Source: Collinsella aerofaciens (GTDB lineage: Bacteria; Actinomycetota; Coriobacteriia; Coriobacteriales; Coriobacteriaceae). Taken from it: a stretch of DNA of 64,000 nt. The position numbers and the translations under genes were made by a program. The notes below the pieces were generated by a model. That model was given only the letters and a program-made list of their open reading frames with translations, did not search any database and was not told the origin of the DNA. The stretch spans positions 33,456 through 97,455 of the forward strand of contig NZ_JADNGN010000003.1 in NCBI RefSeq assembly GCF_015553355.1, written 5' to 3'. Shown here piece by piece: positions 16,728-24,997 of this stretch (position 1 is its first letter; the number at the start of each line of letters is the position of its first letter).

Positions 16728-18504
16728 CTAGTCGAGGTTCTCGCGGAGCCACTTGATGGCGCCGGCGGGGTCGCGGGTAAGGTCGATATATTCCTTGCCG
16801 CGCGGGGCGAGCAGCTTAATGCCCAGGCGATCGGTGTCGGCCTTCATGTCGTTGTAGTAGCTACGGACCTGCGGGGCAAGCACGATAACGTCGTACTGAT
16901 CCATGATGGCAGTGTGCTGGCCATAGGCGCCTGCGGAGGAAGCGATGTTCTCTCCGGTCTGTGCGGCACCTTCCTTGATGGCGTTGGCGAGCATGGCAGA
17001 GGTGCCGGCGCCGGCGCACAGGACGAGGACCTTCAGGCCATCGACATCCTTCTTGGCTGATGCATCGGCAGCGGGCTCGGGCTGATCGACGACAGGCTTG
17101 TTGTCGGCGGCGGCAACAGTCGTCTCGACGGAAGCGGTAGCCTGCTCGACAGCGGGCGCAGGGGCGTTGGCGGCGATGGCAGCGGCACCATCGGACTCGA
17201 GACCCAGCTCGGCGGCGCGCTCGGCCTCCTGGTCGCAGAGCAGCTTATCGTATGCCTTCAAGAACGGCAGGTAGATGATGGCGTCCAGCAAGATGATAAT
17301 CGCGACAAATACCAGGGCGATAAGCTGGAAGTTCGTGGTGATGAAGATGCCGATGGGGGCAGGGGTAGCCCAAGGCACCACGAAGGAGAAGCCGTTCATG
17401 CCCACGTTATCGATAAAGAACTTGGCAACACTCACGTTGACGCAACCAGCGGCAACAAAGGGGATGAGCATGTAGGGGTTAAGGATCATCGGCGCGCCAA
17501 AGAGCAGCGGTTCGTTGACGGCGAAGGCAACAGGAACAATCGAGGCCTTACCGACGGCCTTGAGCTGCTTGGACTTCATAAAGAGAATCAGCAGAAGCGG
17601 CACGATGAACGTGGCGCCGGTGCCGCCGAACTCACCCACGAGCGACATGTTAAAGGTGAGGGAGTGGGCGGGGTGGCCACCGGCCAGCAGAACCTGCAGG
17701 TTCTCGGCCTGGTTGGCAAGACGGATGGGGTCGATGCCCGGCTGGACGATCGAGGGGCCGTGGACGCCGATAAACCAGAAGAACGCGGTGGCTGCCTGGA
17801 TAAGGATAAGGCCAGGATAGGTTTCTGCAGCGGTGAAGAGCGGGGAGAGCAGTTTGATAAGCAGCTCGGAGAACGGAACGCCCATGAGGTTGCGCACGAC
17901 GACATCGATGATGCCGCAGATGATGACAGCACCGCCAAAGGGGATGATGTCGCGGAAGTTCTGAGCGATGGCGCCCGGGACCTCCTTAGGCAGCTTAATG
18001 GTCAGATCGCGCGAGACGCAGAACTTATAGACCCACACGGTAATGAACGCGGCGATATAGGCCGAGAACAGACCGCGCGTGCCCATGCTGGTGCAATCGA
18101 AGACCGAAAGCTCGGAGCCGTTGAACTTGGTGGTGAACTGCGTGACTGCGAGCAGCAGCATGCTGCACTGGGCGGCCACCATGGTGGAACCGTCGTTGAG
18201 CACTTTGCCGGCGGGCATGCGACGGTTCATGGAAGCCGTGAAGTTCTTGGCAGTGGTGCCGGCAACCATGATGCCCATGACGCCCATGGTGAAGTTGTAG
18301 AGCTTGTTGCACCAGTCGATGAGCGGCTGGGGCAGCGTGACGCCGACTACGCCGGGAAGGGTGGCAATGAGCAGAAAGATCGAAGAGGTGAGACAATGGG
18401 CATGCACCCAAGGAATCCGTCCTTGATGGCCTGGAGGTATATGTTCCTCGAGATCTTCTCAAAGAACGGTTGATGCTTTTCGAGCATCTTTACGATGGCG
18501 TCCA
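16728..18504 (-). pseudogene. PTS permease IIC-IIB, lactose family, frameshifted near the N-terminus (system 2)
   Basis: The gene starts at ATG 18504 (AAGGAG upstream) and reads MDAIVKMLEKHQPFFEKIS through DGFLGCMPIV. At 18391-18394 one C is missing relative to a family-like frame (GTC-CTC-ACC), and the frame breaks. The remaining roughly 555 residues stay open to 16728, with SSIFLLIATLPG, KEVPGAIAQNFRDII, HGPSIVQPG, VNEPLLFGAPMILNP and the IIB start VLVLCAGAGTSAML. Restored, it would be about 591 residues. A GTG at 18407 could start a shortened permease lacking the first 30 or so residues. The cause could be a real inactivating mutation, phase variation, or an assembly error; the downstream hydrolase and the regulator are intact. 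Confidence 0.82.
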
Positions 18505-18606
18505 TAGAGCTCCTTTGCTACTTGATGCGCGATGCATGTGGATGGAACTGGTCGTCGATGGATGGTCAGGACTGCCCGGAAACCTTCCTGCTTAAGGAAG
18601 GCATTG

Positions 18607-18650
18607 CGAAATGACAACGTTGTCATTTCGTTAATGACAACGTAAGGCAT
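18607..18650. promoter_or_regulatory. LacI operators of module 2
   Basis: A perfect 24-bp palindrome at 18607-18630, centred on TGACAACGTTGTCA, is followed by a partial copy AATGACAACGT at 18633-18643. They lie between the divergent PTS gene (start 18504) and the LacI gene (start 18780). Confidence 0.8.
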
Positions 18651-18779
18651 TTTTGGAAGAGCAACAAGGATATACGGGTGAGCGGTCGATATTGTTCGGT
18701 AAACGGTTGATTTATCAGTCAGGCAGGTAGTGTATGCTAGAACGCAAAAACAAGCGATGTAAAACCGACTGGAGAAGCA

Positions 18780-19790
18780 GTGGCAACGATGGACAAGAAA
18801 AATGTCTCAATGAATGATGTGGCGATTGCCGCTGGTGTTTCTCTCAAGACGGTTTCGCGCGTGATTAACGAGCCCGATAGCGTGCGAGAGTCGACACGCG
18901 ATAAGGTTCATTCGGCCATGGAGGCGCTCGGGTTTCGAGCCAACTTTGCCGCGCGTTCGCTCAAGTTGGGCCGTTACGGGTGCATCGGCGTCGTGCTGTT
19001 CCACTTGTCGGGCGGTGCCGTGGACATGATCGACGGTATCGCCGATGCCGCCGAAGAACGCGGCTTTGCGCTCACGATGATTAAAAAGCGGGCGGGGGAG
19101 AAGATGACCCTTGCCGAAGCGGCGCGTAGGATGTCGCAGCTCCCCGTCGACGGCATGATTTTCAACCTGCGCCAGATGGTCGATGACTTTGATACCTTTG
19201 AGGCGCCGAAAGACCTCAAGACGGTGATTATCACACCGATGGAACATCCTACCTGCTCTACCGTCAGTGACGACCAAGAGGGCGGCGCGCGCATGGCATG
19301 CGAGTACTTCTTGAATCGCGGACACAAGAATGTGTACTTCGTCTCTGGTAAGAAAGAGTCGCTGTCGAGCCAGTGCCGTATGAAAGGTTGGCGTGCGGCA
19401 CTCGAGACGCGTGGCATTGAGCCGCCCGAGCCTCTGCAAGGCGATTGGAATGCGGATAGTGGCTATGCCGCGGGCCTTGTGCTTGCCGATAAACCCGATT
19501 GCACGGCGGTCCTCGCTGCTAACGACTGCATGGCAAACGGCGTGATGATGGCTCTACGTGACAAAGGGCTCAGTGTGCCCGACGACGTGTCCGTGATCGG
19601 CTTCGACGATGAGCTCTACAAGACGATTCCCAACTCGATTCTGACGTCGGTGAAGTTCCGCCACCGCGAGCTGGGCGTCCGTGCGCTTAACGAGGTCGTT
19701 GCGGGCATAGAAGCTCCGAGCTCCAGAAGCCGTACGCTCGTCTCGGGCGTGTTGGTCGAGCGCGCGAGCGTGCGGGATCTGCGGGCGTAG
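18780..19790 (+). CDS. LacI-family regulator, module 2
   Basis: A 336-residue LacI/GalR regulator. The helix-turn-helix MNDVAIAAGVSLKTVSRVIN is followed by a hinge and a periplasmic-binding-like effector domain ending VLVERASVRDLRA. Recognition-helix residues are Leu-Lys before TVSR, different from the paralogues at 23690, 28626 and 40050. GTG 18780 has GGAG five to six bases upstream; ATG 18789 is the alternative. It is divergent from the PTS-LacG operon of module 2, with a perfect palindrome between them. Confidence 0.9.
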   Translation: MATMDKKNVSMNDVAIAAGVSLKTVSRVINEPDSVRESTRDKVHSAMEALGFRANFAARSLKLGRYGCIGVVLFHLSGGAVDMIDGIADAAEERGFALTMIKKRAGEKMTLAEAARRMSQLPVDGMIFNLRQMVDDFDTFEAPKDLKTVIITPMEHPTCSTVSDDQEGGARMACEYFLNRGHKNVYFVSGKKESLSSQCRMKGWRAALETRGIEPPEPLQGDWNADSGYAAGLVLADKPDCTAVLAANDCMANGVMMALRDKGLSVPDDVSVIGFDDELYKTIPNSILTSVKFRHRELGVRALNEVVAGIEAPSSRSRTLVSGVLVERASVRDLRA

Positions 19791-19812
19791 ACGTGCTCGG
19801 CCTATTCCGTTT

Positions 19813-19869
19813 GTCTCGATCTGTAACAGCTAGGACCGAAAAACTCGGCTAGATGTTACAGATTGAGAT
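19813..19869. repeat. 57-bp palindromic element, copy R5 (single)
   Basis: TCTCGATCTGTAACA and TGTTACAGATTGAGA ends, centre TAGGACCGAAAAACTCGGCTA. It has the same left flank CCTATTCCGTTT as R2. It is the only copy without a partner 80 bp away. Confidence 0.9.
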
Positions 19870-19895
19870 GAACAGGAGGACGGGTGCGGTCTAAA

Positions 19896-19937
19896 CAAAA
19901 TGGCCCGCGCATCACACATCGATGCACGGGCCATTTA
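19896..19937 (-). terminator. Terminator of PTS permease 3
   Basis: ATGGCCCGCGCAT and ATGCACGGGCCAT pair; the minus strand continues TTTTGTTTAG. Confidence 0.8.
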
Positions 19938-19968
19938 TTGTCTGCAAGCGGCAGGTGGTGTCAGCGTC

Positions 19969-21729
19969 TTATGCCTCGAGGTTTTCCTCGATCCAGGCGA
20001 CGGCACCCTTGGGATCCTTAGTGAGGTCGATGTACTGTTTGCCCTTGGGCGACAGCAGCGTGATGCCCAGGCGGTCGGTGTCGGCCTTCATCTCGTTGTA
20101 ATAGGTGCGAACCTGCGGAGCCAGGACGATGACGTTGTACTGGTCCATGATGGCGTAGTGGCTGCCGTAGGCACCGGCGTTGGCGGTAATGTCGATGCCC
20201 AGCTCGTCGGCGCCTTCCTTAAGCGCGTTGGCGAGCAGTGCAGAGGTGCCGGCGCCAGCGCACAGAACCAGAACCCTCAGATCCTTGCCCTTAAGGGCGG
20301 ACGGAGCTGCGGAGGCCTCAGTGGCAGAAGCGGTCTCGACAACAGGAGCCTCAACGGCGGGGGCGGCAGCGGTCTTGACGGCCTTGGTCTCCTCGGCCTC
20401 TTCTTCGGCCAGGGTCTCGGCCTCCTGCTTGCACAGGACGTTGTCGTAGGCCTTGCAGAACGGGTAGTAGATTAAGAAGTCAACGACCAGCAGGACGACA
20501 ACCAGGACCAGAGAGATCGGCTGGAAGTTGGTGTCGATGAAGGTGCCGATCGGTCCGGGGAGTGCCCACGGCATGGCATAGATAAAGCCGTTCATGCCCA
20601 AAAAGTCGATGAAGAACTTACCAATGAGGACGTTGGCCACGGGGGCAAACAGGAACGGGATCAGGAAGTACGGGTTGAGGATGATGGGCGCGGCGAACAG
20701 CAGCGGTTCGTTGACGGCGAACATCACGGGTACGACAGAGGCTTTGCCGACGGCCTTGAGCTGCTTGGAGCGCATAAAGAGCAGGAAGATGATCGGGACA
20801 ATGAACGTGGCGCCGGTGCCGCCGAGTTCGCCGATGTAGTTACCGAAGTTCTCGGTCAGGGCGAGGGCGGGGTGACCGCCGGCCTGCAGCGTGGCGAGGT
20901 TGGTGGTGATGTTGCCAAACAGCGCGGCGTTGAGGGCAGGCTTAACGACCGAGGGGCCGTGGATGCCCATGAACCAGAACAGCGGGATCATGAACCAGAT
21001 GAGGGCGAGGCCGGCGTAGGAATCGGCAGCGGCGAACAGCGGGCTCACCAGCGTGGAGATGACGTTGGCAAACGGGACGGCCAAGCAGGTGCGGCAGATA
21101 ACGTCGATGACGGCGACAAACAGGATGGAGAAGCTGAAGGCGAAGATGTCGCGGAAGTTCTGGGCGATGGCGCCGGGGACTTCTTTGGGCAGCTTGATGG
21201 TGATGTCTCGCTTAATGCAGAAGGCATAGATGTTGACCGTGGCAAATGCGGCGACAAAGGAGCTCAGCAGGCCCTTGGTGCCCATGTTGTCGGTAAAGAA
21301 CACCGAGACATCGGCGCCGTCGATCTTGGCACTCGTCTGGGTAACGGCCAAGATGAGCATAGCGCACATGGCGGCGACCATGGTGCTCGTGGCGTTGATG
21401 GCCTTGCCGGCAGGCATGCGGCGGTTCTTGGAGCCAGTCAGCGCGCTTGCGGTGGTGCCGGCGACCATGATGCCCACGACGCCCATCGTGAAGTTGTAAA
21501 CCTTGTTGCAGAAGTTCACGACGTCGACGTTCCACCAGTCGGGCAGCGTAAAGCCGCCGACCGTGGCGACAACGCCCGGCAGGGTCGAAATAAGCAGGAA
21601 GACAGAAGAAGACAGGATGATGGGCATTGCTGCCAAAAAGCCGTCTTTAATGGCCTGAAGGTAGATGTTCTTAGAGACCTTGTCGAAGTACGGCTGACCT
21701 TTCTCCAAGAACTTAACGATCGATTCCAT
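19969..21729 (-). CDS. PTS permease IIC-IIB, lactose family (system 3)
   Basis: 586 residues. The IIC domain has VPGAIAQNFRDIFAF, HGPSVVKPALNAALFG and VNEPLLFAAPIILNP. The linker is rich in Ala/Glu/Val, and the IIB domain starts LRVLVLCAGAGTSALLAN with the phospho-cysteine. It imports and phosphorylates a galactoside or related disaccharide. A GAGGAG-type site precedes ATG 21729. It follows the LacG-like gene at 21906 on the same strand, the reverse order to modules 2 and 4, with a hairpin in the gap. Confidence 0.92.
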   Translation of the reverse strand: MESIVKFLEKGQPYFDKVSKNIYLQAIKDGFLAAMPIILSSSVFLLISTLPGVVATVGGFTLPDWWNVDVVNFCNKVYNFTMGVVGIMVAGTTASALTGSKNRRMPAGKAINATSTMVAAMCAMLILAVTQTSAKIDGADVSVFFTDNMGTKGLLSSFVAAFATVNIYAFCIKRDITIKLPKEVPGAIAQNFRDIFAFSFSILFVAVIDVICRTCLAVPFANVISTLVSPLFAAADSYAGLALIWFMIPLFWFMGIHGPSVVKPALNAALFGNITTNLATLQAGGHPALALTENFGNYIGELGGTGATFIVPIIFLLFMRSKQLKAVGKASVVPVMFAVNEPLLFAAPIILNPYFLIPFLFAPVANVLIGKFFIDFLGMNGFIYAMPWALPGPIGTFIDTNFQPISLVLVVVLLVVDFLIYYPFCKAYDNVLCKQEAETLAEEEAEETKAVKTAAAPAVEAPVVETASATEASAAPSALKGKDLRVLVLCAGAGTSALLANALKEGADELGIDITANAGAYGSHYAIMDQYNVIVLAPQVRTYYNEMKADTDRLGITLLSPKGKQYIDLTKDPKGAVAWIEENLEA

Positions 21730-21842
21730 AGTTCACGCTCCTCTTTGCATGAAATCTTAATGGCATGGACGTTGAAAACCTATATGGTCTCCCGCTTGCT
21801 AAAAGCCCGGGTGCAGGCGGGGTCGGTCCCAGGGGGAGAGAG

Positions 21843-21879
21843 GGGAGCGGCTGGGTTTGTATCGCATAGGGCCGCTCCC
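21843..21879 (-). other. Hairpin between the module 3 hydrolase and permease genes
   Basis: GGGAGCGGC (21843-21851) pairs with GCCGCTCCC (21871-21879). There is no T-run on the minus strand, so it may stabilise or partly attenuate the transcript between the two genes rather than end it. Confidence 0.5.
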
Positions 21880-21905
21880 TTCTCGGGGGAAAGCGAGGCG
21901 ATGCG

Positions 21906-23348
21906 CTACTGCGCGTCCGCCATAGTGTCGGCGAGCTCCTTGTACCAGAGTGCCGACTGCTTGATGTAGCGTTTTTGCGTGTCGAAGTCGATGTAGAACA
22001 GGCCGTAGCGCTTGTTATAGCCATTGGCCCACGAGAACTGGTCCTGCAGGCTCCAGATAAAGTAGCCCTGGACGTCGACGCCCTCGGCGCGCGCCTGGAG
22101 CACCTTCTCCATGTGCTGGTCGACAAAGTCGATGCGCTCGGGATCGGCGACGATGCCGTTTGCGTCGGGCTCGGGGTCCTTGTGGCCCAGGCCGTTTTCG
22201 GTGATATAGATGACGGGGAGGTTGGGATAGGTGGCGCTGATGTGCTTGAGCGTGTCGTAGAGGCCTTGCGGGTAGATGAGCCAATCCCAGTCGGTGGTGG
22301 GGATACCCGGCATATCGACCTGCTGCCCGACGCCCTTAAACTTAAAGCACGAGGTGCCCTTGTCTCCGGTGCCGTTAAAGCTGTTGGTGGACTCGCCATC
22401 GTAGGCGGCGATAAACGCCGACTGATAGTAGTTGAGGCCGAACATATCGTTGCGGGGCGCCGCCTTGGCGAGCTCCTCCATGTCGCTGTCCTCAACCGTA
22501 AGTGTGGCGTTGTTGGCACGCAGAATCTCGTTGATGAGTGAGAGGGTGCGCGCGGAGTAGTGACCCAGGAAGGCGCCGTCCATGATGAAGTCGGTGTAGA
22601 AGGCGTTGTACAGGTCGGCGGCGTGCTGGTCGGCGGGCGAGTCGGTGGCAGGATATGCCGGCGTCAGGACGTTGACCATGCCAATGCGTCCGCCCAGGTG
22701 CTCGGTCTCGTCAAGATCCTTATACAGGTTGACGGCGCGGGCGTGGGCAACGAGCTCGTTGTGCTGGCTCTGGATGCCGCTCGTCACATCAAAGTGATGG
22801 TTGGGCGGGAAGTTGCCTTGGATGTATTGGGAGTGCGAGAGGCTGATGAGCTCGTTGATGGTGAACCAATTCTTGACCTCGCGGAACTCGCGGAAGCAGA
22901 ACTCGGCATAGCGCACATAGGCGTCGACGGTCTTGCGGTTGAGCCAGTCGCCCGGGTTGAACAGGGCGGCGGGGGAGTCAAAGTGATGCAGGGACACATA
23001 GGGCTCGACGCCATACTTTTTGCAGCAGGCGAACAGCTCGTGGTAGTGCTTAACGCCCTCGGCGAGGGGTTCGGCATCGTCGCCGTTGGGGAAGATGCGG
23101 GTCCAGGCGATGGACACACGAATGGCGTTGAGTCCATGCTCGGCAGAAAGGCGGATATCCTCCTCGTAGCGGTTGTAGAAATCACTGGCCGGGTCGGGCA
23201 AAAAGCGACCCTGGGCGACAAGGTAATCGTCCCACATGGTCTTACCCTTGCCTGCCACCTTCGTGGAACCTTCCGTTTGGTACGCGGCGGTTGCGGCGCC
23301 CCAAACAAAGCCCTTCGGCAGCTGCTGTACGCGGTTTAGCAAAGACAT
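21906..23348 (-). CDS. 6-phospho-beta-galactosidase-like GH1 enzyme, module 3
   Basis: About 480 residues. TINELISLSH holds the acid/base region, YITENGLGHKD the nucleophile, and FSWANGYNKRYG the phosphate loop with the galactoside-type Trp. It is more diverged from the other two LacG-like proteins, for example in TKVAGKGKTMWDDYL and an HHFDVTSGIQS insertion. The start is ATG 23348 (AGGA nine bases upstream) or ATG 23354. First gene of the module 3 operon, read away from the LacI gene at 23690. The substrate could be a different beta-galactoside phosphate. Confidence 0.87.
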   Translation of the reverse strand: MSLLNRVQQLPKGFVWGAATAAYQTEGSTKVAGKGKTMWDDYLVAQGRFLPDPASDFYNRYEEDIRLSAEHGLNAIRVSIAWTRIFPNGDDAEPLAEGVKHYHELFACCKKYGVEPYVSLHHFDSPAALFNPGDWLNRKTVDAYVRYAEFCFREFREVKNWFTINELISLSHSQYIQGNFPPNHHFDVTSGIQSQHNELVAHARAVNLYKDLDETEHLGGRIGMVNVLTPAYPATDSPADQHAADLYNAFYTDFIMDGAFLGHYSARTLSLINEILRANNATLTVEDSDMEELAKAAPRNDMFGLNYYQSAFIAAYDGESTNSFNGTGDKGTSCFKFKGVGQQVDMPGIPTTDWDWLIYPQGLYDTLKHISATYPNLPVIYITENGLGHKDPEPDANGIVADPERIDFVDQHMEKVLQARAEGVDVQGYFIWSLQDQFSWANGYNKRYGLFYIDFDTQKRYIKQSALWYKELADTMADAQ

Positions 23349-23468
23349 ATGCATACATCCTCTCGTCTCGCTGTTCGATATTGTGCGTTTGCGCTCAGGA
23401 GGCTCCCTGGTTAGCGTTCAGCGGTGAAAAAGCCCGATAAACACTATCTTAAAATGATTAGAACCAAA

Positions 23469-23638
23469 ATGAGCACGTGAACATTTGACAATGAGCACGT
23501 TAACATCCGGCTGGGATGTATAGAAACAAAACAACTTCAAACAGCTGCGAACGGTTGTATTTGTTCGGTAAGCGGTTTTGATTGACAGAAGTTTTCATGT
23601 TGTGGTATATGGCTCGGGTATCATGAGCACGTTATCGA
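23469..23638. promoter_or_regulatory. LacI operators of module 3
   Basis: Three copies of one box: ATGAGCACGTGAACAT at 23469-23484, ATGAGCACGTTAACAT at 23491-23506, and ATGAGCACGTTATCGA at 23623-23638. They lie between the divergent hydrolase and LacI genes. GCGAACGGTT (23547-23556) and TTCGGTAAGCGGTT (23564-23577) between them are copies of the wider GTGAACGGT motif. Confidence 0.78.
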
Positions 23639-23689
23639 TGTATGTACGATGCGCCATGGGCGCGGGGAATAGTTGGGAAGCAGGTTAGC

Positions 23690-24727
23690 GTGGAAGGCAT
23701 GGATCAGCAGACAAGGAATGGTCGTTCGGCGAGCGCGGCAGAGGTTGCGGCGCTCGCTGGCGTGAGCCGCCAGACTGTGTCTCGCGTGGTCAACGGTATG
23801 CCCAACGTGACGGAAAAGACGCGCAAGCGCGTGCTGGCCGCCATGGAAGAGCTGGGCTTTCGTCCCAATTTTGCTGGAGCGGCGTTGCGCGGCGGGTCGT
23901 ATCGTTCTATTGGCCTGTGCATGTACAACATCACACGTGTCGGTAACCTGGCGACGCTCGAGGGTATCATGCAAGCGGCGCGCGAGCATGATTTTGCCGT
24001 CACTATGATCGAGATGGGCGGCGACAAGCCCTATGCACTTGCCGATGCCTCGCGCCGCATGGTCGAGCGACCCGTCGACGGCATGATTCTCAACATGAAC
24101 CGCATGGCTCCCGATTTTGAGGAGTTTGTTCCCCAGCCGGGAGTGCGAACGGTCATCCTGTCCATGTATGCGCATCCGCGCTGCACGACGATCGACTCCG
24201 ACCAGTATGGTTCGTGCGAGCTGTTGACCAATTATCTGCTGGAACATGGTCACTCGAATATGCGGTTTGTGGCGGGTCCGGAAAACTCGATTTCCTCGCG
24301 TTTTCGTGAGGCCGGTTGGCGCGATACGCTGGGTCGTGCTCATGTCGATGCCGCTCCGATGCTGCGTGGCGATTGGAGTGCGGACAGTGGGTACGCCATG
24401 GGCGAGCGGATTGCGGCCGAGGTGCTTGCCGGCGGGTCGCAGGCGCCGACTGCCGTGCTTGCGGCAAATGACCAGATGGCGCTGGGCGTTATCGCCGCGC
24501 TCGAGAACGCGGGCCTGTCCGTGCCCGACGACGTGAGCGTGGTTGGTATCGACGACGCACTCGAGGGACTTGTTCCTCACAATCGGCTGACGACGTTGCG
24601 ATTTGATTTGCGCGGTGTCGGTAAGCTTGCGTTTGAGGCGGCGATTGGAGAGAGCTCGTCTATCGAGGCGATTCATGTGCCGAGTACATTGGTCGAACGC
24701 TCGACTGTTAGGGACATACGGGGTTAG
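23690..24727 (+). CDS. LacI-family regulator, module 3
   Basis: About 345 residues. The helix-turn-helix AAEVAALAGVSRQTVSRVVN carries the recognition residues Arg-Gln. The effector domain contains DGMILNMNRMAPDF, NSISSRFREAGW and VPDDVSVVGIDDALEGL, and the end is VERSTVRDIRG. GTG 23690 has AGG five bases upstream; ATG 23699 is possible. It is divergent from the module 3 hydrolase-permease operon, with three matching operators between them. Confidence 0.9.
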   Translation: MEGMDQQTRNGRSASAAEVAALAGVSRQTVSRVVNGMPNVTEKTRKRVLAAMEELGFRPNFAGAALRGGSYRSIGLCMYNITRVGNLATLEGIMQAAREHDFAVTMIEMGGDKPYALADASRRMVERPVDGMILNMNRMAPDFEEFVPQPGVRTVILSMYAHPRCTTIDSDQYGSCELLTNYLLEHGHSNMRFVAGPENSISSRFREAGWRDTLGRAHVDAAPMLRGDWSADSGYAMGERIAAEVLAGGSQAPTAVLAANDQMALGVIAALENAGLSVPDDVSVVGIDDALEGLVPHNRLTTLRFDLRGVGKLAFEAAIGESSSIEAIHVPSTLVERSTVRDIRG

Positions 24728-24741
24728 GTCCTACTCCGTTT

Positions 24742-24798
24742 GTCTCGATTTGTAACAGGTAGACGGTCAAAAGCGGGCTACGTGTTACAGATTTAGAT
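24742..24798. repeat. 57-bp palindromic element, copy R6
   Basis: TCTCGATTTGTAACA left and TGTTACAGATTTAGA right, flanked by CTACTCCGTTT. R7 starts 81 bp later. Confidence 0.88.
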
Positions 24799-24822
24799 TC
24801 TTCGGAAAGAGCAATCCTGTTC

Positions 24823-24879
24823 GTCTCAATCTGTAACAGCTAGGACCCAAAAACTCGGCTAGATGTTACAGATTGAGAC
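24823..24879. repeat. 57-bp palindromic element, copy R7
   Basis: TCTCAATCTGTAACA and TGTTACAGATTGAGA are perfectly inverted. The centre TAGGACCCAAAAACTCGGCTA is nearly the same as in R5. Followed by CAAACGG. Confidence 0.9.
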
Positions 24880-24892
24880 AAACGGACCCGCC

Positions 24893-24938
24893 CAAAAAGG
24901 CCGGGGGCGGCGCGCCGTGTGACGTGCCGCCCCCGGCT
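24893..24938 (-). terminator. Terminator of the module 4 LacG gene
   Basis: GCCGGGGGCGGC pairs with GCCGCCCCCGGC and is followed on the minus strand by CTTTTTGG. Confidence 0.8.
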
Positions 24939-24997
24939 GAGAAATGGGGACAGGTTATGTGGGCGGTGCAATTCCGCCAACCGCTCGTCGCAAGCCG

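Noticed and set aside
9174-24879. CRISPR array
   Set aside because: The 57-bp units occur singly or in pairs with gene-sized gaps, are internally palindromic, and no cas genes are present.
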